From Sulfurovum sp. (GTDB taxonomy: Bacteria > Campylobacterota > Campylobacteria > Campylobacterales > Sulfurovaceae), in contig JAUUDF010000050.1 of NCBI GenBank assembly GCA_030826885.1, forward strand, positions 1 to 37,255: DNA of 37,255 nt, read 5' to 3'. Below are positions 16,800 to 25,059 of the stretch, in pieces. The position numbers were made by a program, and so were the translations under genes. Each line of letters begins with the position of its first letter. The stretch's first letter is position 1. The notes under the pieces are model-generated. The model did not search any database. It worked only from the letters and a program-made list of their open reading frames with translations, and was not told the DNA's origin.

Positions 16800-18206
16800 T
16801 CACTCCTCGTCTACCCGTTCACCGCGCTTACGTGCGACAATATCAAGGGGCACGCCTTCAAAATCGAATTTACTTCGGATGTAGTTGGCAAGGTAGCGTT
16901 TGTAGCTGAAGTGCAGTCCATCGGGGCGGTTGGTGATCAGGGCGATTTTGGGCGGTTTGGTTTCATACTGGGTGGCAAATTTGATCTTGACCACAGCCCC
17001 GTTGTGGCTTGGTACGTGGTGACGGTTCATCGCTTCACGCAGGACATCGTTGAGTCTGGAAGTAGGGATACGCTGTTTGTAGCGTTCATAGATAGCGGTG
17101 ATCTGATCGAGTATTTTATGTACACGCATACCTGTTTTTGCAGAAATGGTAATGAGTGGAGCGTAGTGAAGGAATTTGAGTTCGTCTCGGATGTCATCGA
17201 CCATCTCTTCGTAGCTTTTCTCTCCGCGGATGTCCCATTTGTTGACGACAATGAGAGCCCCCAAACGGAACTTTTCAATGAGTCCGGCAATGCGTTCATC
17301 CAGCTCCAGCACTCCTTCCGTAGCATCGATCATCAGCAGTGCGATGTCCGCTTTTTCCAGCATCGCTTCGGTGCGTCCGAGTGCATACTTTTCTATGCCG
17401 ACAATCTTCCCCCGTCGACGTATGCCGGCAGTATCCACAAAGGTGATCTTGTAGTCATTGTGTTCGACACTCTCATCGATGGGGTCGATGGTGGTACCTG
17501 CTACGTCCGATACAATGGAACGATCTTCACCAAGCAGGGCATTGAGCAGGGAACTTTTGCCGGTGTTGACACGTCCGATGATGGCAACGTTGATCTCTTT
17601 GTCCTCTTCTTCTTCGAGGCTGTTGATGTCACTGACAAACTCTCCAAACGGGTCTGCCTCTTCGTCTGATTCCAACACCAGTTCGGGTTTCTCTTCGCGT
17701 GCGGGGATGTACTGCTCCAGCCACTGGTAAAAGTCATTGAAGTAGCGGTTGTGGCTGACAGACATGGGAAACGTAGCATCGGCACCGAATTCATAGAACT
17801 CGAAAAAACGCTCCTCATACTCTCTGTCGTTGTCGATTTTGTTGACCACAAGGGCAAGCGGTTTGCCAAGCTGCTGCAGGTCGTAAAAAAGTTTTTTATC
17901 CTCTTCGTCCGGAAGGGTTTTTCCATCGACCATATAGACGATGACATCGGCCTCTTTGGCTGCCCTGAGCGAAAAGTCCGCCACTTTGGAGAAGAGTTCG
18001 GAAGTGTAGTCTATCCCCCCTGTATCGAGGATCTCAAAATCCCGGTTCTCACTGATGGTGACAATGCGTTTCTTGACATCACGGGTCGTACCGCTCATAT
18101 CGGAAGTAATGGCATCGCGCTGGCGTGCCAGACGGTTGAAGAGTGAACTCTTTCCGACATTGGGACGGCCGAGGATGGCGACTTTTTTGAGGTTGTTTTC
18201 TTGCAT
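16800..18206 (-). CDS. der: Double-domain ribosome assembly GTPase Der (EngA)
   Basis: Essential GTPase for 50S subunit maturation. The 468-residue protein has two tandem GTPase domains and a C-terminal KH-like domain. Domain 1: P-loop GRPNVGKS (13-20), SGTTRDV, DTGGI and NKID. Domain 2: P-loop GRVNTGKS near residue 210, AGTTIDPID, DTAGIRRR and NKWD. The KH-like end has PSHNGAVVKIKFATQYETKPP. An acidic linker (ESDEEADPFGEF...LEEEEDKE) separates the two G domains and is longer than in E. coli. An extended -10 box lies about 65 bases upstream. I recall der (engA) close to trpS and kdsA in Campylobacter jejuni, which fits. Confidence 0.96.
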   Translation of the reverse strand: MQENNLKKVAILGRPNVGKSSLFNRLARQRDAITSDMSGTTRDVKKRIVTISENRDFEILDTGGIDYTSELFSKVADFSLRAAKEADVIVYMVDGKTLPDEEDKKLFYDLQQLGKPLALVVNKIDNDREYEERFFEFYEFGADATFPMSVSHNRYFNDFYQWLEQYIPAREEKPELVLESDEEADPFGEFVSDINSLEEEEDKEINVAIIGRVNTGKSSLLNALLGEDRSIVSDVAGTTIDPIDESVEHNDYKITFVDTAGIRRRGKIVGIEKYALGRTEAMLEKADIALLMIDATEGVLELDERIAGLIEKFRLGALIVVNKWDIRGEKSYEEMVDDIRDELKFLHYAPLITISAKTGMRVHKILDQITAIYERYKQRIPTSRLNDVLREAMNRHHVPSHNGAVVKIKFATQYETKPPKIALITNRPDGLHFSYKRYLANYIRSKFDFEGVPLDIVARKRGERVDEE

Positions 18207-18269
18207 GCTTGTTATCTTTCAGAAGCGTTTCTTACAGGAAGAAACGAGAGGGTTTAAATTATTGGCGCT

Positions 18270-18278
18270 ATTATACCA
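18270..18278 (-). promoter_or_regulatory. Extended -10 promoter for der
   Basis: TGGTATAAT on the minus strand, perfect TGnTATAAT, in the gap between the mscS stop and the der ATG. Confidence 0.6.
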
Positions 18279-18286
18279 TAACTTAA

Positions 18287-19480
18287 TCAGGATAGGGGCT
18301 TCGGTTCACCAGGGAGAGATTCGACATAGATACTCTGGCTTGGGAAGGCGAAGCTGCTGCCGTTTGCTTCGACGATTTGCATGATCTTCAAATTGATATC
18401 TTCGCGGATCGCCAGATAGCGCTCCCAGTTTGCTGTAGCGGTAAAGGTATAGATGAAAATATCCAAAGAGGAGTCACCAAAGTTGTCAAAGTTGACAAGC
18501 ATAGTCTCTTTTTGGGAGATGCCCTCATGGCTTTTGAGCATCGCTTCAATACTTGTTCTGATAGCGGTGATCTGCTCGGATGTTGTGCCGTATGTCAGAC
18601 CGATGTGCATTTTGATACGTCGAACGCCCCGGCGGGAAAAATTCTCTATGGGCTGGTTGGCGACAAGCTGGTTGGGAACGGTAATGAGGGTTTTTTCAAA
18701 CGAACGTATCTTGGTTGTACGCATACCGACATCCTCGACGACACCTTCCACGCCGCCGACCTTGACCCACTCTCCGATGCGGATAGCTTTGTCCGCCAGC
18801 AGGGCAAAAGAGCCGAAAAGATTGGACGCGGTGTCCTTGGCGGCGAGGGCAAATGCCAGACCGCCAAGTCCGAGTGAAGCGATAAGCGCGGTTACGTTAA
18901 TGCCCCAAACTGTCAGAACGGCGGCCAGTCCAATGCCGCCGACAAGCACTTTTAAAAGTGTAAGAATAAAGTTTCCCATCTCTTTGGAAAGATCGGGATT
19001 GAGCCGTTCAGTTGCGGCGTATATCAGCTCCTTGAGTGCTTCCATAATGTCAAGAATCGCCCAAAAGAGTGTAATAATTACAAGTGAGTCTAATATATTT
19101 TTAATAAAGTGTGTCTCCTTGAATGTCAGCAGAAAAAAAACATGCAGTGCAATGATGACGAACATGAAACGTACCGGCTGCTTCAGTGCCGAGATAATGC
19201 GGTCATCATAGTAGGTTTCCGTCCGTTTGGCAAGTTTTTGGAAAAATGCCAGCACAATACGCGTAAAGAACTTTCGTAAGCCCAAAATAAGTAAAGAGAG
19301 CAGTGTTGCAGCGATGAGATTTGCCAACGGAATACCCAAAATCGTGGTAGTAAGAACAGGGTAGGCTTCGTAGACAGGTGCCAGTTTCGTCTGAACCGCA
19401 TTGATGATGTCAACATCGTAGGCGTTAATGACCTTGAGACTCTCCTGTGTCAAAGTGGTATTCGTTTCCGTAGGTGTCAT
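18287..19480 (-). CDS. MscS-family mechanosensitive channel
   Basis: Small-conductance mechanosensitive channel or relative, 397 residues, protecting against osmotic downshock. Hydrophobic helices are visible at about 45-65 (TTTILGIPLANLIAATLLSL), 100-118, 125-145 and 165-190, followed by the pore-lining helix ALIASLGLGGLAFALAAKDTASNLFGS with its Gly/Ala ridge, the beta domain GEWVKVGGVEGVVEDVGMRTTKIR and VPNQLVANQPIENFSRRG, then the alpha/beta C-terminal domain. It has two to three more N-terminal helices than E. coli MscS. The ribosome-binding site (AGAAGAG) is modest. It reads divergently from the DUF3108-like gene. Confidence 0.92.
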   Translation of the reverse strand: MTPTETNTTLTQESLKVINAYDVDIINAVQTKLAPVYEAYPVLTTTILGIPLANLIAATLLSLLILGLRKFFTRIVLAFFQKLAKRTETYYDDRIISALKQPVRFMFVIIALHVFFLLTFKETHFIKNILDSLVIITLFWAILDIMEALKELIYAATERLNPDLSKEMGNFILTLLKVLVGGIGLAAVLTVWGINVTALIASLGLGGLAFALAAKDTASNLFGSFALLADKAIRIGEWVKVGGVEGVVEDVGMRTTKIRSFEKTLITVPNQLVANQPIENFSRRGVRRIKMHIGLTYGTTSEQITAIRTSIEAMLKSHEGISQKETMLVNFDNFGDSSLDIFIYTFTATANWERYLAIREDINLKIMQIVEANGSSFAFPSQSIYVESLPGEPKPLS

Positions 19481-19541
19481 GTTCTCTTCTTTTTATCCAC
19501 GATCATACTGTACAATATGACAAAAGATGCGGAGGTTTTGT

Positions 19542-20288
19542 ATGGTAAAGACAATTATAACGGTTTTGGGCTTAATGGGGATGCTCTCATCCCTGCTTTC
19601 TGCCGAGACGCTCCGTGCATCGTACGATGTCAGTTACGGCATTTTTGGTGAAATCGGTACGGCAAAGGCACAGCTGCAGAAAGGGGATGGACGCTACCAT
19701 ATTGACATCCGTCTTGCGGCTACCGGACTAGCTGCAACACTCAGCGGCAACCGAAAAGAGTTCCACCACTCTGAAGGGCATATGGAGCAGGGGGTTCTTG
19801 TCAGTGATCTCTACCGGGTCATCAGGGAGTACCGCAATACGCGTGTGGTAAAAGAGTACCGCATCGATCATAAGCATAAAAAGGTAAAAAAGCTTTATAG
19901 AAAATACAAAAAAGGTACCTTGGTAGACACACAGAAAAAAGTACTTGATTTCTACGCCTCCAACGATCTGCTGAGTCTCTACTTTAACCTCGACAAGCTC
20001 ATTCCCGATAAACATAAAGAAGGTACCTATGTTTTCAGTGCGGTTGGTGCGGAGAAGCAGCAGGGCAGGGTTACGGTCATACTCCCTCCCGCTTCCAAAA
20101 TAGCCCAGTACCGGCATGACCTGCATGTAGATGCCGCATGGTATGCCACAGCGATCATCCATCAGAAAATTTTTATGAGCAAAGAGGGAAGGCTGGAGCT
20201 TGCAGTGGGCAAAGATGGTATTACCCGGGCGGCACTGCTTAAAGATCTCATTCTCTTTGGGGATATTTATGCATTCAGAAAGGAGTAA
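19542..20288 (+). CDS. Exported DUF3108-like protein
   Basis: Predicted periplasmic or outer-membrane-associated protein of 248 residues with a signal peptide (about 1-21, ending LLSAE). The mature part starts LRASYDVSYGIFGEIGTAKAQL and contains regularly spaced beta strands (YHIDIRLAATGLAATLSGNRKE, RVTVILP), a fold pattern like DUF3108 and lipid-binding LolA/LolB-type barrels. I chose ATG 19542 because GGAGG (19531-19535) lies six bases upstream; an ATG at 19527 overlaps that site. The FAH hydrolase gene begins three bases after its stop, so both are co-transcribed. The function is unknown; a role in envelope lipid handling is only a guess. Confidence 0.72.
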   Translation: MVKTIITVLGLMGMLSSLLSAETLRASYDVSYGIFGEIGTAKAQLQKGDGRYHIDIRLAATGLAATLSGNRKEFHHSEGHMEQGVLVSDLYRVIREYRNTRVVKEYRIDHKHKKVKKLYRKYKKGTLVDTQKKVLDFYASNDLLSLYFNLDKLIPDKHKEGTYVFSAVGAEKQQGRVTVILPPASKIAQYRHDLHVDAAWYATAIIHQKIFMSKEGRLELAVGKDGITRAALLKDLILFGDIYAFRKE

Positions 20289-20291
20289 ATA

Positions 20292-20900
20292 ATGCAGCAT
20301 ATCCGTTTTGAAGACGAGAAGGTGTACCCTTCCAAAGTCATTTGTGTAGGGAGAAATTATGTTGAACATATCCATGAATTGGGGAATGAGGTGCCGGAAA
20401 ATATGGTACTGTTCAATAAACCAAACTCTGCTATTGACGACACACTCTACTATATAGATGAATCGTGCCGGTTTGAAGGGGAGATCTGTTTTGTCATGCA
20501 GGAGGGAGGCATTGCCGGTGTGGGGTTTGGGCTTGATCTAACCAAGGCCGATTTGCAGAATTATCTCAAATCCAAAGGCTTGCCTTGGGAGCGTGCCAAA
20601 GCGTTTGACCATTCGGCAGTTTTTGGGGAGTTTGTTGCTCTCAAAGGAGAGATTGAGACGCTGGAGATGAAACTTTACCTCAACGACAGACTGCAGCAGC
20701 ATGCGACCTATGAACTGATGATCTATAAACCCGTGCAGATCGTCGATGAGATTGCATCATTCATGCGCATTGAAGATGGTGACATTATTATGAGTGGTAC
20801 GCCAAAAGGTGTGACGACCTATAAACGAGGCGACAGACTGCATGCACAGATATATGCCCAGGGAAGGATGCTGACAGAGAGCCGCTTTAGAGCAGAGTAG
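20292..20900 (+). CDS. Fumarylacetoacetate hydrolase family protein
   Basis: A 202-residue single-domain FAH-family enzyme, a group that includes acylpyruvate hydrolases, oxaloacetate decarboxylases and fumarylpyruvate hydrolases. Recognisable parts: ICVGRNYVEHIHELGNE, LFNKPNSAI, the metal-ligand strand RFEGEICFVM (Glu-x-Glu), GFGLDLTKADLQ with the third acidic ligand, and the terminal DGDIIMSGTPKGV. The family's usual catalytic lid and Mg/Mn site are thus present. AGGAG within the end of the previous gene serves as the ribosome-binding site. The 3' end overlaps the convergent 86-residue gene by 14 bases. The substrate cannot be assigned from sequence. Confidence 0.85.
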   Translation: MQHIRFEDEKVYPSKVICVGRNYVEHIHELGNEVPENMVLFNKPNSAIDDTLYYIDESCRFEGEICFVMQEGGIAGVGFGLDLTKADLQNYLKSKGLPWERAKAFDHSAVFGEFVALKGEIETLEMKLYLNDRLQQHATYELMIYKPVQIVDEIASFMRIEDGDIIMSGTPKGVTTYKRGDRLHAQIYAQGRMLTESRFRAE

Positions 20901-21147
20901 CGCGAAGTACAAAATCGATCACCTTGGCATCGCTCATCTCGCAGGGTTTGAGTGTCCCCTCCTTGATGGTGGGATAGTAGTTGCCGCTGACGATATCATT
21001 GCCTCCAAGCTCCTCGGCGTAGAGTTTGATCAGTTTTCCCTGAAGCAAGGTCTCTTTGCGCAGCAGATAACGTCTGTTTTGGTACTCTACATCATTGGCC
21101 CCATCGGGCAGCGCCAGCAGTTTTAGATAAAAATCGGTTTCATTCAT
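20887..21147 (-). CDS. Small conserved-looking protein of unknown function
   Basis: An 86-residue soluble protein I do not recognise: no signal peptide, no membrane helix, no Cys pair. It is mixed acidic/basic with RRYLLRKETLLQGKLIKLYAEELGGNDIVSGNYY as its most structured-looking part. It lies on the minus strand, overlapping the end of the FAH gene by 14 bases, and fills a gap that would otherwise be empty. Its ATG is not preceded by a strong ribosome-binding site. I judge it real because the codon use resembles its neighbours and no alternative gene covers 20901-21147. Confidence 0.6.
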   Translation of the reverse strand: MNETDFYLKLLALPDGANDVEYQNRRYLLRKETLLQGKLIKLYAEELGGNDIVSGNYYPTIKEGTLKPCEMSDAKVIDFVLRATLL

Positions 21148-21167
21148 CGGGCTATTTTACCCAATTA

Positions 21168-21176
21168 TGCTACACT
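21168..21176 (+). promoter_or_regulatory. Candidate extended -10 for the EamA-kdsA operon
   Basis: TGCTACACT, a two-mismatch extended -10, about 45 bases before the transporter ATG in a 73-base divergent gap. Confidence 0.3.
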
Positions 21177-21220
21177 TGCGCGTTTAAATAAAGTAAAAAT
21201 GAAAATGAAAAAGTAAGATA

Positions 21221-22123
21221 ATGAAAGAACGTATCAAAAATCTTGACCGTGGTATTGTCCTGATGCTGTTGGCATCGCTGACCTTCGCGGTCATGGGCGG
21301 TTTTGCCAAGGTTCTGACCCAGCAGCTGCCGGCACTGGAGGTGACATTCTTTCGCAATATTTTCGGTGTGGCCATCATCGCTGCGGCGATCTGGAAAGTC
21401 CCGCTCAAGCAGAGCGGCGGCAAACCGTGGCTGCTCTTCTTTCGCGGAGCGATGGGGTTTTTGGCGCTGTTGGCCTATTTTTACATTATGGGGAAGATTC
21501 CTCTGGGAGAGGCGATCACCTACAACAAGACCTCTCCGCTCTTTGTCGCCTTTTTTGCATGGCTCTTTCTGAGAGAGAGTCTGCACTGGAGTGCAATCAT
21601 CGCACTGATTCTCGGCTTTACGGGTATTGTGCTTATCGCTCAGCCGGAGGGTGGGGGTTTTGACAAGTATGACATCCTGGGGATCTTCTCCGGTATCGGT
21701 GCGGCGCTTGCCTATACCTCGATCCGTGAGCTTCGTCGTTATTACGATACCCGTGCGATCGTGATGAGCTTCATGCTGGTAGGGACAGTGGGGCCTCTGC
21801 TGTTGATGGCGATCGGCAGTGTGGTGAAAGTGTCGGATGAGTGGGACTGGATCATCGCGCCATTCGTGATGCCGCAGGGGTGGCAGTGGCTTTTTATCGT
21901 GATGGTGGGGCTGAGTGCGACTGTTTCACAACTGCTGATGACCAAAGCCTATGAACTGACCAAAGCTGGGATCGTAGGGACGATCAGCTATACCAATATT
22001 GTGTTCGGGATGATCATCGGAATCGCACTGGGAGACCCTGTTCCGGGATTTTGGACAATTTTGGGTATAATCTTGGTAATTGTATCGGGGCTGATCGTAG
22101 CACTGGTCAAAGAGAAGCAGTAA
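21221..22123 (+). CDS. EamA/DMT-superfamily transporter
   Basis: Ten-helix inner-membrane transporter of 300 residues with two internal EamA repeats: the first about 10-140 (ending IALILGFTGIVLIAQP), the second about 152-297 (ending WTILGIILVIVSGLIVALVKE). Hallmarks are VTFFRNIFG, PLFVAFFAWLFLRESL and SYTNIVFGMIIG, as in RhaT/YdcZ-like permeases. Substrate unknown; relatives export amino acids, sugars or nucleotides. kdsA follows after nine bases with an AAAGGA ribosome-binding site, so the two are in one operon. I recall a membrane protein at the same place before kdsA in Campylobacter jejuni. Confidence 0.9.
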   Translation: MKERIKNLDRGIVLMLLASLTFAVMGGFAKVLTQQLPALEVTFFRNIFGVAIIAAAIWKVPLKQSGGKPWLLFFRGAMGFLALLAYFYIMGKIPLGEAITYNKTSPLFVAFFAWLFLRESLHWSAIIALILGFTGIVLIAQPEGGGFDKYDILGIFSGIGAALAYTSIRELRRYYDTRAIVMSFMLVGTVGPLLLMAIGSVVKVSDEWDWIIAPFVMPQGWQWLFIVMVGLSATVSQLLMTKAYELTKAGIVGTISYTNIVFGMIIGIALGDPVPGFWTILGIILVIVSGLIVALVKEKQ

Positions 22124-22132
22124 AGGATACCA

Positions 22133-22933
22133 ATGATACTTATAGCAGGTCCCTGTGTACTCGAAAGCCGTGACAATGTCATGCGCATCGCCGAGTCACT
22201 GGGGAAATACCATGACGACTGTACGAAAGATTTCTATTTCAAGGCGAGTTTCGACAAGGCCAACCGTACGAGCTTGGATTCATTCAGAGGGCCGGGACTC
22301 GATGAGGGGCTCAAGATGCTGCAGGAGGTCAAAGAGGAGTTTGGCTACAAAATCCTGACCGATGTGCATGACTATACGCAGCCTGCTGCAGCGGCAGAGG
22401 TGGCGGATGTACTGCAGATTCCTGCCTTTTTGTGTCGTCAGACAGACCTGCTGGTGGCAGCCGCCAAGACCGATGCGACGGTCAACATCAAAAAAGGACA
22501 GTTCCTCGCACCTGCGGCGATGGAGCACTCCGTGGCAAAAGTCCTCAAAACACGCGGTTTTGACGGTGAAGTGACCTATGAAAATGCGCAAAAGTACCGT
22601 GTCTGGCTCACCGAGCGCGGTACCACCTTCGGATACGGCAATCTGGTTGTCGATATGCGTGGGCTGGTGACGATGCGCCAGTTTGCACCGGTCGTCTTCG
22701 ATGCGACACATTCTGTACAGATGCCTGCCAGTGGCGGAGCGAGCAGCGGGGGAGACAGCAGTTTCGTCCCGTATCTCTCCCGTGCAGCGGCAGCGGTCGG
22801 GGTGGACGGTTTCTTTTTTGAGACCCACTTCGATCCGTCCATTGCTCTGAGTGACGGACCCAATATGATACAATTGGAGAAACTCGATGCACTCATCGGG
22901 CAGATCGATGCGATCAGGAGTATTGTGGAGTAA
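22133..22933 (+). CDS. kdsA: 3-deoxy-D-manno-octulosonate 8-phosphate synthase
   Basis: Condenses phosphoenolpyruvate with arabinose 5-phosphate to KDO 8-phosphate for the inner core of lipopolysaccharide. The 266-residue product starts [12 protein letters not shown], then [19 protein letters not shown], the binding-site [15 protein letters not shown] and [20 protein letters not shown], all typical of KdsA. The metal-ligand Cys in AGPC (Cys8) suggests the metal-dependent class, which this N-terminal Cys marks. The stop codon lies within a perfect hairpin, followed by copy B of the dispersed repeat. Confidence 0.96.
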   Translation: MILIAGPCVLESRDNVMRIAESLGKYHDDCTKDFYFKASFDKANRTSLDSFRGPGLDEGLKMLQEVKEEFGYKILTDVHDYTQPAAAAEVADVLQIPAFLCRQTDLLVAAAKTDATVNIKKGQFLAPAAMEHSVAKVLKTRGFDGEVTYENAQKYRVWLTERGTTFGYGNLVVDMRGLVTMRQFAPVVFDATHSVQMPASGGASSGGDSSFVPYLSRAAAAVGVDGFFFETHFDPSIALSDGPNMIQLEKLDALIGQIDAIRSIVE

Positions 22934-22950
22934 GCACTGCGGTGCTTACT
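22929..22950. other. Perfect hairpin containing the kdsA stop codon
   Basis: Arms AGTAAGCAC and GTGCTTACT, nine base pairs with a 4-base loop; the TAA stop (22931-22933) is inside the left arm. No T-tract follows directly. Confidence 0.65.
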
Positions 22951-23010
22951 CAAATGAATAGTGAATAATGAATAATTTTGGTATGCTTTTCTCAAGAAAA
23001 GCTTTGATTT
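22951..23010 (+). repeat. Dispersed heptad-hairpin repeat, copy B (kdsA-ribH)
   Basis: AATGAATA, GTGAATA and ATGAATA units (22953-22974), then TTTTGGTAT (22976-22984), an 8-bp stem GCTTTTCT/AGAAAAGC (22985-23002) and the tail TTTGATTT. In the direction of kdsA transcription this resembles an intrinsic terminator, so it may separate kdsA from ribH or attenuate the operon. Confidence 0.75.
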
Positions 23011-23035
23011 GAAAAATAAATGCAAAGGAAAAAGA

Positions 23036-23503
23036 ATGAATATTGTAGAAGGTAATCTTCAGGTAGACAAGACAAAAAAAGTCGCGATCATCAATGCGCG
23101 TTTCAACCACTTCATTACCGACAGACTGGTAGAGGGAGCTAAAGATGCCTATGCCAGACATGGCGGCAATACCGAAGATCTGGACTTGATTCTGGTGCCG
23201 GGAGCCTTTGAGATTCCGTTTGCACTGGACAAGGCGCTTGCATCAGGCAAATATGATGCCGTATGTTGTCTGGGTGCTGTTATCAGGGGAGCGACGCCAC
23301 ACTTTGACTATGTCTCTGCCGAAGCGACCAAAGGGGTGGCAAATATGGCACTTAAGTACGGAAAACCCGTCACCTTTGGTGTACTGACCGTCGACAGCAT
23401 CGAGCAGGCGATAGAGCGGGCAGGTACAAAAGCGGGCAACAAGGGTGCTGAGGCGATGGTTGGACTGATAGAGCTGATGAATCTTTATGAGGAGCTCTCC
23501 TAA
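23036..23503 (+). CDS. ribH: 6,7-dimethyl-8-ribityllumazine synthase
   Basis: Penultimate enzyme of riboflavin synthesis, forming capsids or pentamers in the cytoplasm. The 155-residue product starts MNIVEGNL, with [38 protein letters not shown] (catalytic His region) and [17 protein letters not shown], all matching RibH. An ATG 27 bases upstream is in frame but AAAGGA (23024-23029) precedes ATG 23036, so I use the latter. No FMN riboswitch is visible; the leader holds copy B of the repeat instead. The stop overlaps the nusB start as TAATG. Confidence 0.95.
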   Translation: MNIVEGNLQVDKTKKVAIINARFNHFITDRLVEGAKDAYARHGGNTEDLDLILVPGAFEIPFALDKALASGKYDAVCCLGAVIRGATPHFDYVSAEATKGVANMALKYGKPVTFGVLTVDSIEQAIERAGTKAGNKGAEAMVGLIELMNLYEELS

Positions 23504-23895
23504 TGGCGACACGACATCAGGCACGTACGGCGGTTGTGGGACTCTTGTACGCGTATGATCTCGGCAATGAAAATATTGCCAAGTTCTCCGACGAGATTCT
23601 CGAAGAGGACAAGATACGCAATAAACAAAAAGAGTTTTCCAACCAGCTTTTTAACGGTACAATTGAAAACCTTCCTATGCTCGATGCAGAGATAGAAAAA
23701 CATTTGACAGACTGGGACTATGAGAGTATCGGGAAGGTGGAAAAGGCCATTTTGCGTCTGGGGGCGTATGAGATTCTGGTCGCCAAGACAGACAGGGCGA
23801 TCATCATCAATGAAGCGGTCGAGCTTGCCAAAGAACTTGCCGATGATAAATCACCGAAGTTTATTAACGGTGTGCTGGATGCGATAGGGAAATAA
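23503..23895 (+). CDS. nusB: Transcription antitermination protein NusB
   Basis: All-helical RNA-binding factor for rRNA transcription antitermination with NusE (S10), 130 residues. Landmarks are the N-terminal RHQARTAVVGLLYAYDLGN, the central DWDYESIGKVEKAILRLGAYEIL and the C-terminal INEAVELAKELADDKSPKFINGVLDAI, close to the consensus. It overlaps ribH by one base (TAATG). The ribH-nusB pairing is common in many bacteria. Confidence 0.95.
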   Translation: MATRHQARTAVVGLLYAYDLGNENIAKFSDEILEEDKIRNKQKEFSNQLFNGTIENLPMLDAEIEKHLTDWDYESIGKVEKAILRLGAYEILVAKTDRAIIINEAVELAKELADDKSPKFINGVLDAIGK

Positions 23896-23900
23896 GAACC

Positions 23901-24965
23901 ATGACAACAACCATGCAAAGAAGAATGACTATTGATGAAGCGGTAGAGCTTATTGAAAAGGCCGATCTCAAGACACTGGGGAAAATGGCTCTTGCCAAAA
24001 AGCGGGAGCTTCATCCCCAAAAAGTCACCACTTTTGTCGTTGACCGTAACATCAACTATACTAACATCTGCTGGGTAGACTGTAAATTCTGTGCCTTTTA
24101 TACCCATGAAAAGAAAGAGGATGCCTATATACTCAGTTTTGATGAGATCGACCAGAAGATCGACGAACTGCTCACTATCGGTGGTACACAGATTTTGTTT
24201 CAGGGCGGGGTGCATCCAAAGCTTGAGATCGAGTGGTATGAGGATTTGGTAGAGCATATCCATCAGAAGTATCCGCAGGTGACCATTCACGGATTTTCCG
24301 CGATCGAGATCGACTATATCGCACGTCGTTCGGGCATCTCCATCTCCGAAGTGCTTGCAAGGCTCAAAGCCAAGGGGCTCAGCTCTATTCCCGGTGCCGG
24401 TGCGGAGATACTCAGTGACCGTGTGCGTGATATCATCGCGCCAAAGAAACTCGACAAGGATACCTGGCTGGAGGTGCACAGAGAGGCTCACAAACTGGGC
24501 ATCAAGTCCACTGCGACGATGATGTACGGTACGGTAGAGACCACGCGTGAGATCGTTGAACACTGGGATTACGTCCGTCAGCTGCAGGATGAGACAGGTG
24601 GTTTTAGAGCCTTTATCATGTGGAGTTACCAGAGTGACAACACCCAGCTTAAGCGAGAGCTGCCCACCATCACCAAAACCACCTCCAACCAGTATCTGCG
24701 TTATCTTGCGGTGGCTAGACTCTTTTTGGACAATGTTCCCAATATTCAGAGTTCATGGGTGACACAGGGCAGTTATATCGGTCAGATGGCACTGCTTTTC
24801 GGTGCGAACGATCTGGGAAGTACCATGATGGAAGAGAATGTCGTCTCCGCCGCAGGTGCAAAAAACCAGATGAATCAGGAAGAGATGATCAGGCTGATCA
24901 AAGATGTCGGAGAAAACCCCGCCAAGCGCAATACGGCGTATGAGATTTTAGAGCGATACTATTGA
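23901..24965 (+). CDS. mqnC: Cyclic dehypoxanthinyl futalosine synthase (menaquinone)
   Basis: Radical SAM enzyme of the futalosine pathway to menaquinone, turning dehypoxanthinyl futalosine into its cyclic form. The 354-residue product has the cluster motif Cys57-x3-Cys61-x2-Cys64 in NICWVDCKFCAFY, then LFQGGVHPKL, IHGFSAIEI, SSIPGAGAEIL, a TATMMYGTVE strand and YLRYLAVARLFLDNVPNIQSSWV, all characteristic of MqnC rather than MqnE. The start is uncertain among ATGs at 23901, 23913 and 23925; I keep the first, with AAGAA near it. Presence fits organisms that use menaquinone without the Men pathway. The stop lies in a perfect hairpin. Confidence 0.94.
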   Translation: MTTTMQRRMTIDEAVELIEKADLKTLGKMALAKKRELHPQKVTTFVVDRNINYTNICWVDCKFCAFYTHEKKEDAYILSFDEIDQKIDELLTIGGTQILFQGGVHPKLEIEWYEDLVEHIHQKYPQVTIHGFSAIEIDYIARRSGISISEVLARLKAKGLSSIPGAGAEILSDRVRDIIAPKKLDKDTWLEVHREAHKLGIKSTATMMYGTVETTREIVEHWDYVRQLQDETGGFRAFIMWSYQSDNTQLKRELPTITKTTSNQYLRYLAVARLFLDNVPNIQSSWVTQGSYIGQMALLFGANDLGSTMMEENVVSAAGAKNQMNQEEMIRLIKDVGENPAKRNTAYEILERYY

Positions 24966-24982
24966 TGCTGATGCATCAATAG
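24959..24982. other. Perfect hairpin containing the mqnC stop codon
   Basis: Arms CTATTGATGC and GCATCAATAG, ten base pairs with a TGAT loop; the TGA stop (24963-24965) is in the left arm. No T-tract follows. Confidence 0.65.
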
Positions 24983-24988
24983 AGTGCA

Positions 24989-25044
24989 TAATGAAGAGTG
25001 AATAACCAATGTATGTTTTTCTGTCGAAAAACTTTTATTTTTTT
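24989..25044 (+). repeat. Dispersed heptad-hairpin repeat, copy C1 (after mqnC)
   Basis: ATGAAGA and GTGAATA units, a diverged ACCAATGTAT, then a 7-bp stem GTTTTTC/GAAAAAC with a TGTC loop (25015-25032) and the tail TTTTATTTTTTT. This is the most terminator-like member and would end the mqnC transcript. Confidence 0.7.
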
Positions 25045-25059
25045 AAAGGAAGTACAGGT

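Noticed and set aside
16779-17669. A 296-codon plus-strand frame opposite der
   Set aside because: Antisense to a conserved GTPase and without ribosome-binding site or family features.
18453-19211. A 252-codon plus-strand frame opposite the MscS gene
   Set aside because: Low-complexity Ser/Arg/Pro translation typical of an antisense frame.
22934-23035. FMN riboswitch ahead of ribH
   Set aside because: None of the conserved RFN element segments is recognisable; the leader is filled by the dispersed repeat.
23718-24563. A 281-codon minus-strand frame across nusB and mqnC
   Set aside because: Covers two recognisable genes on the other strand; no own signal.
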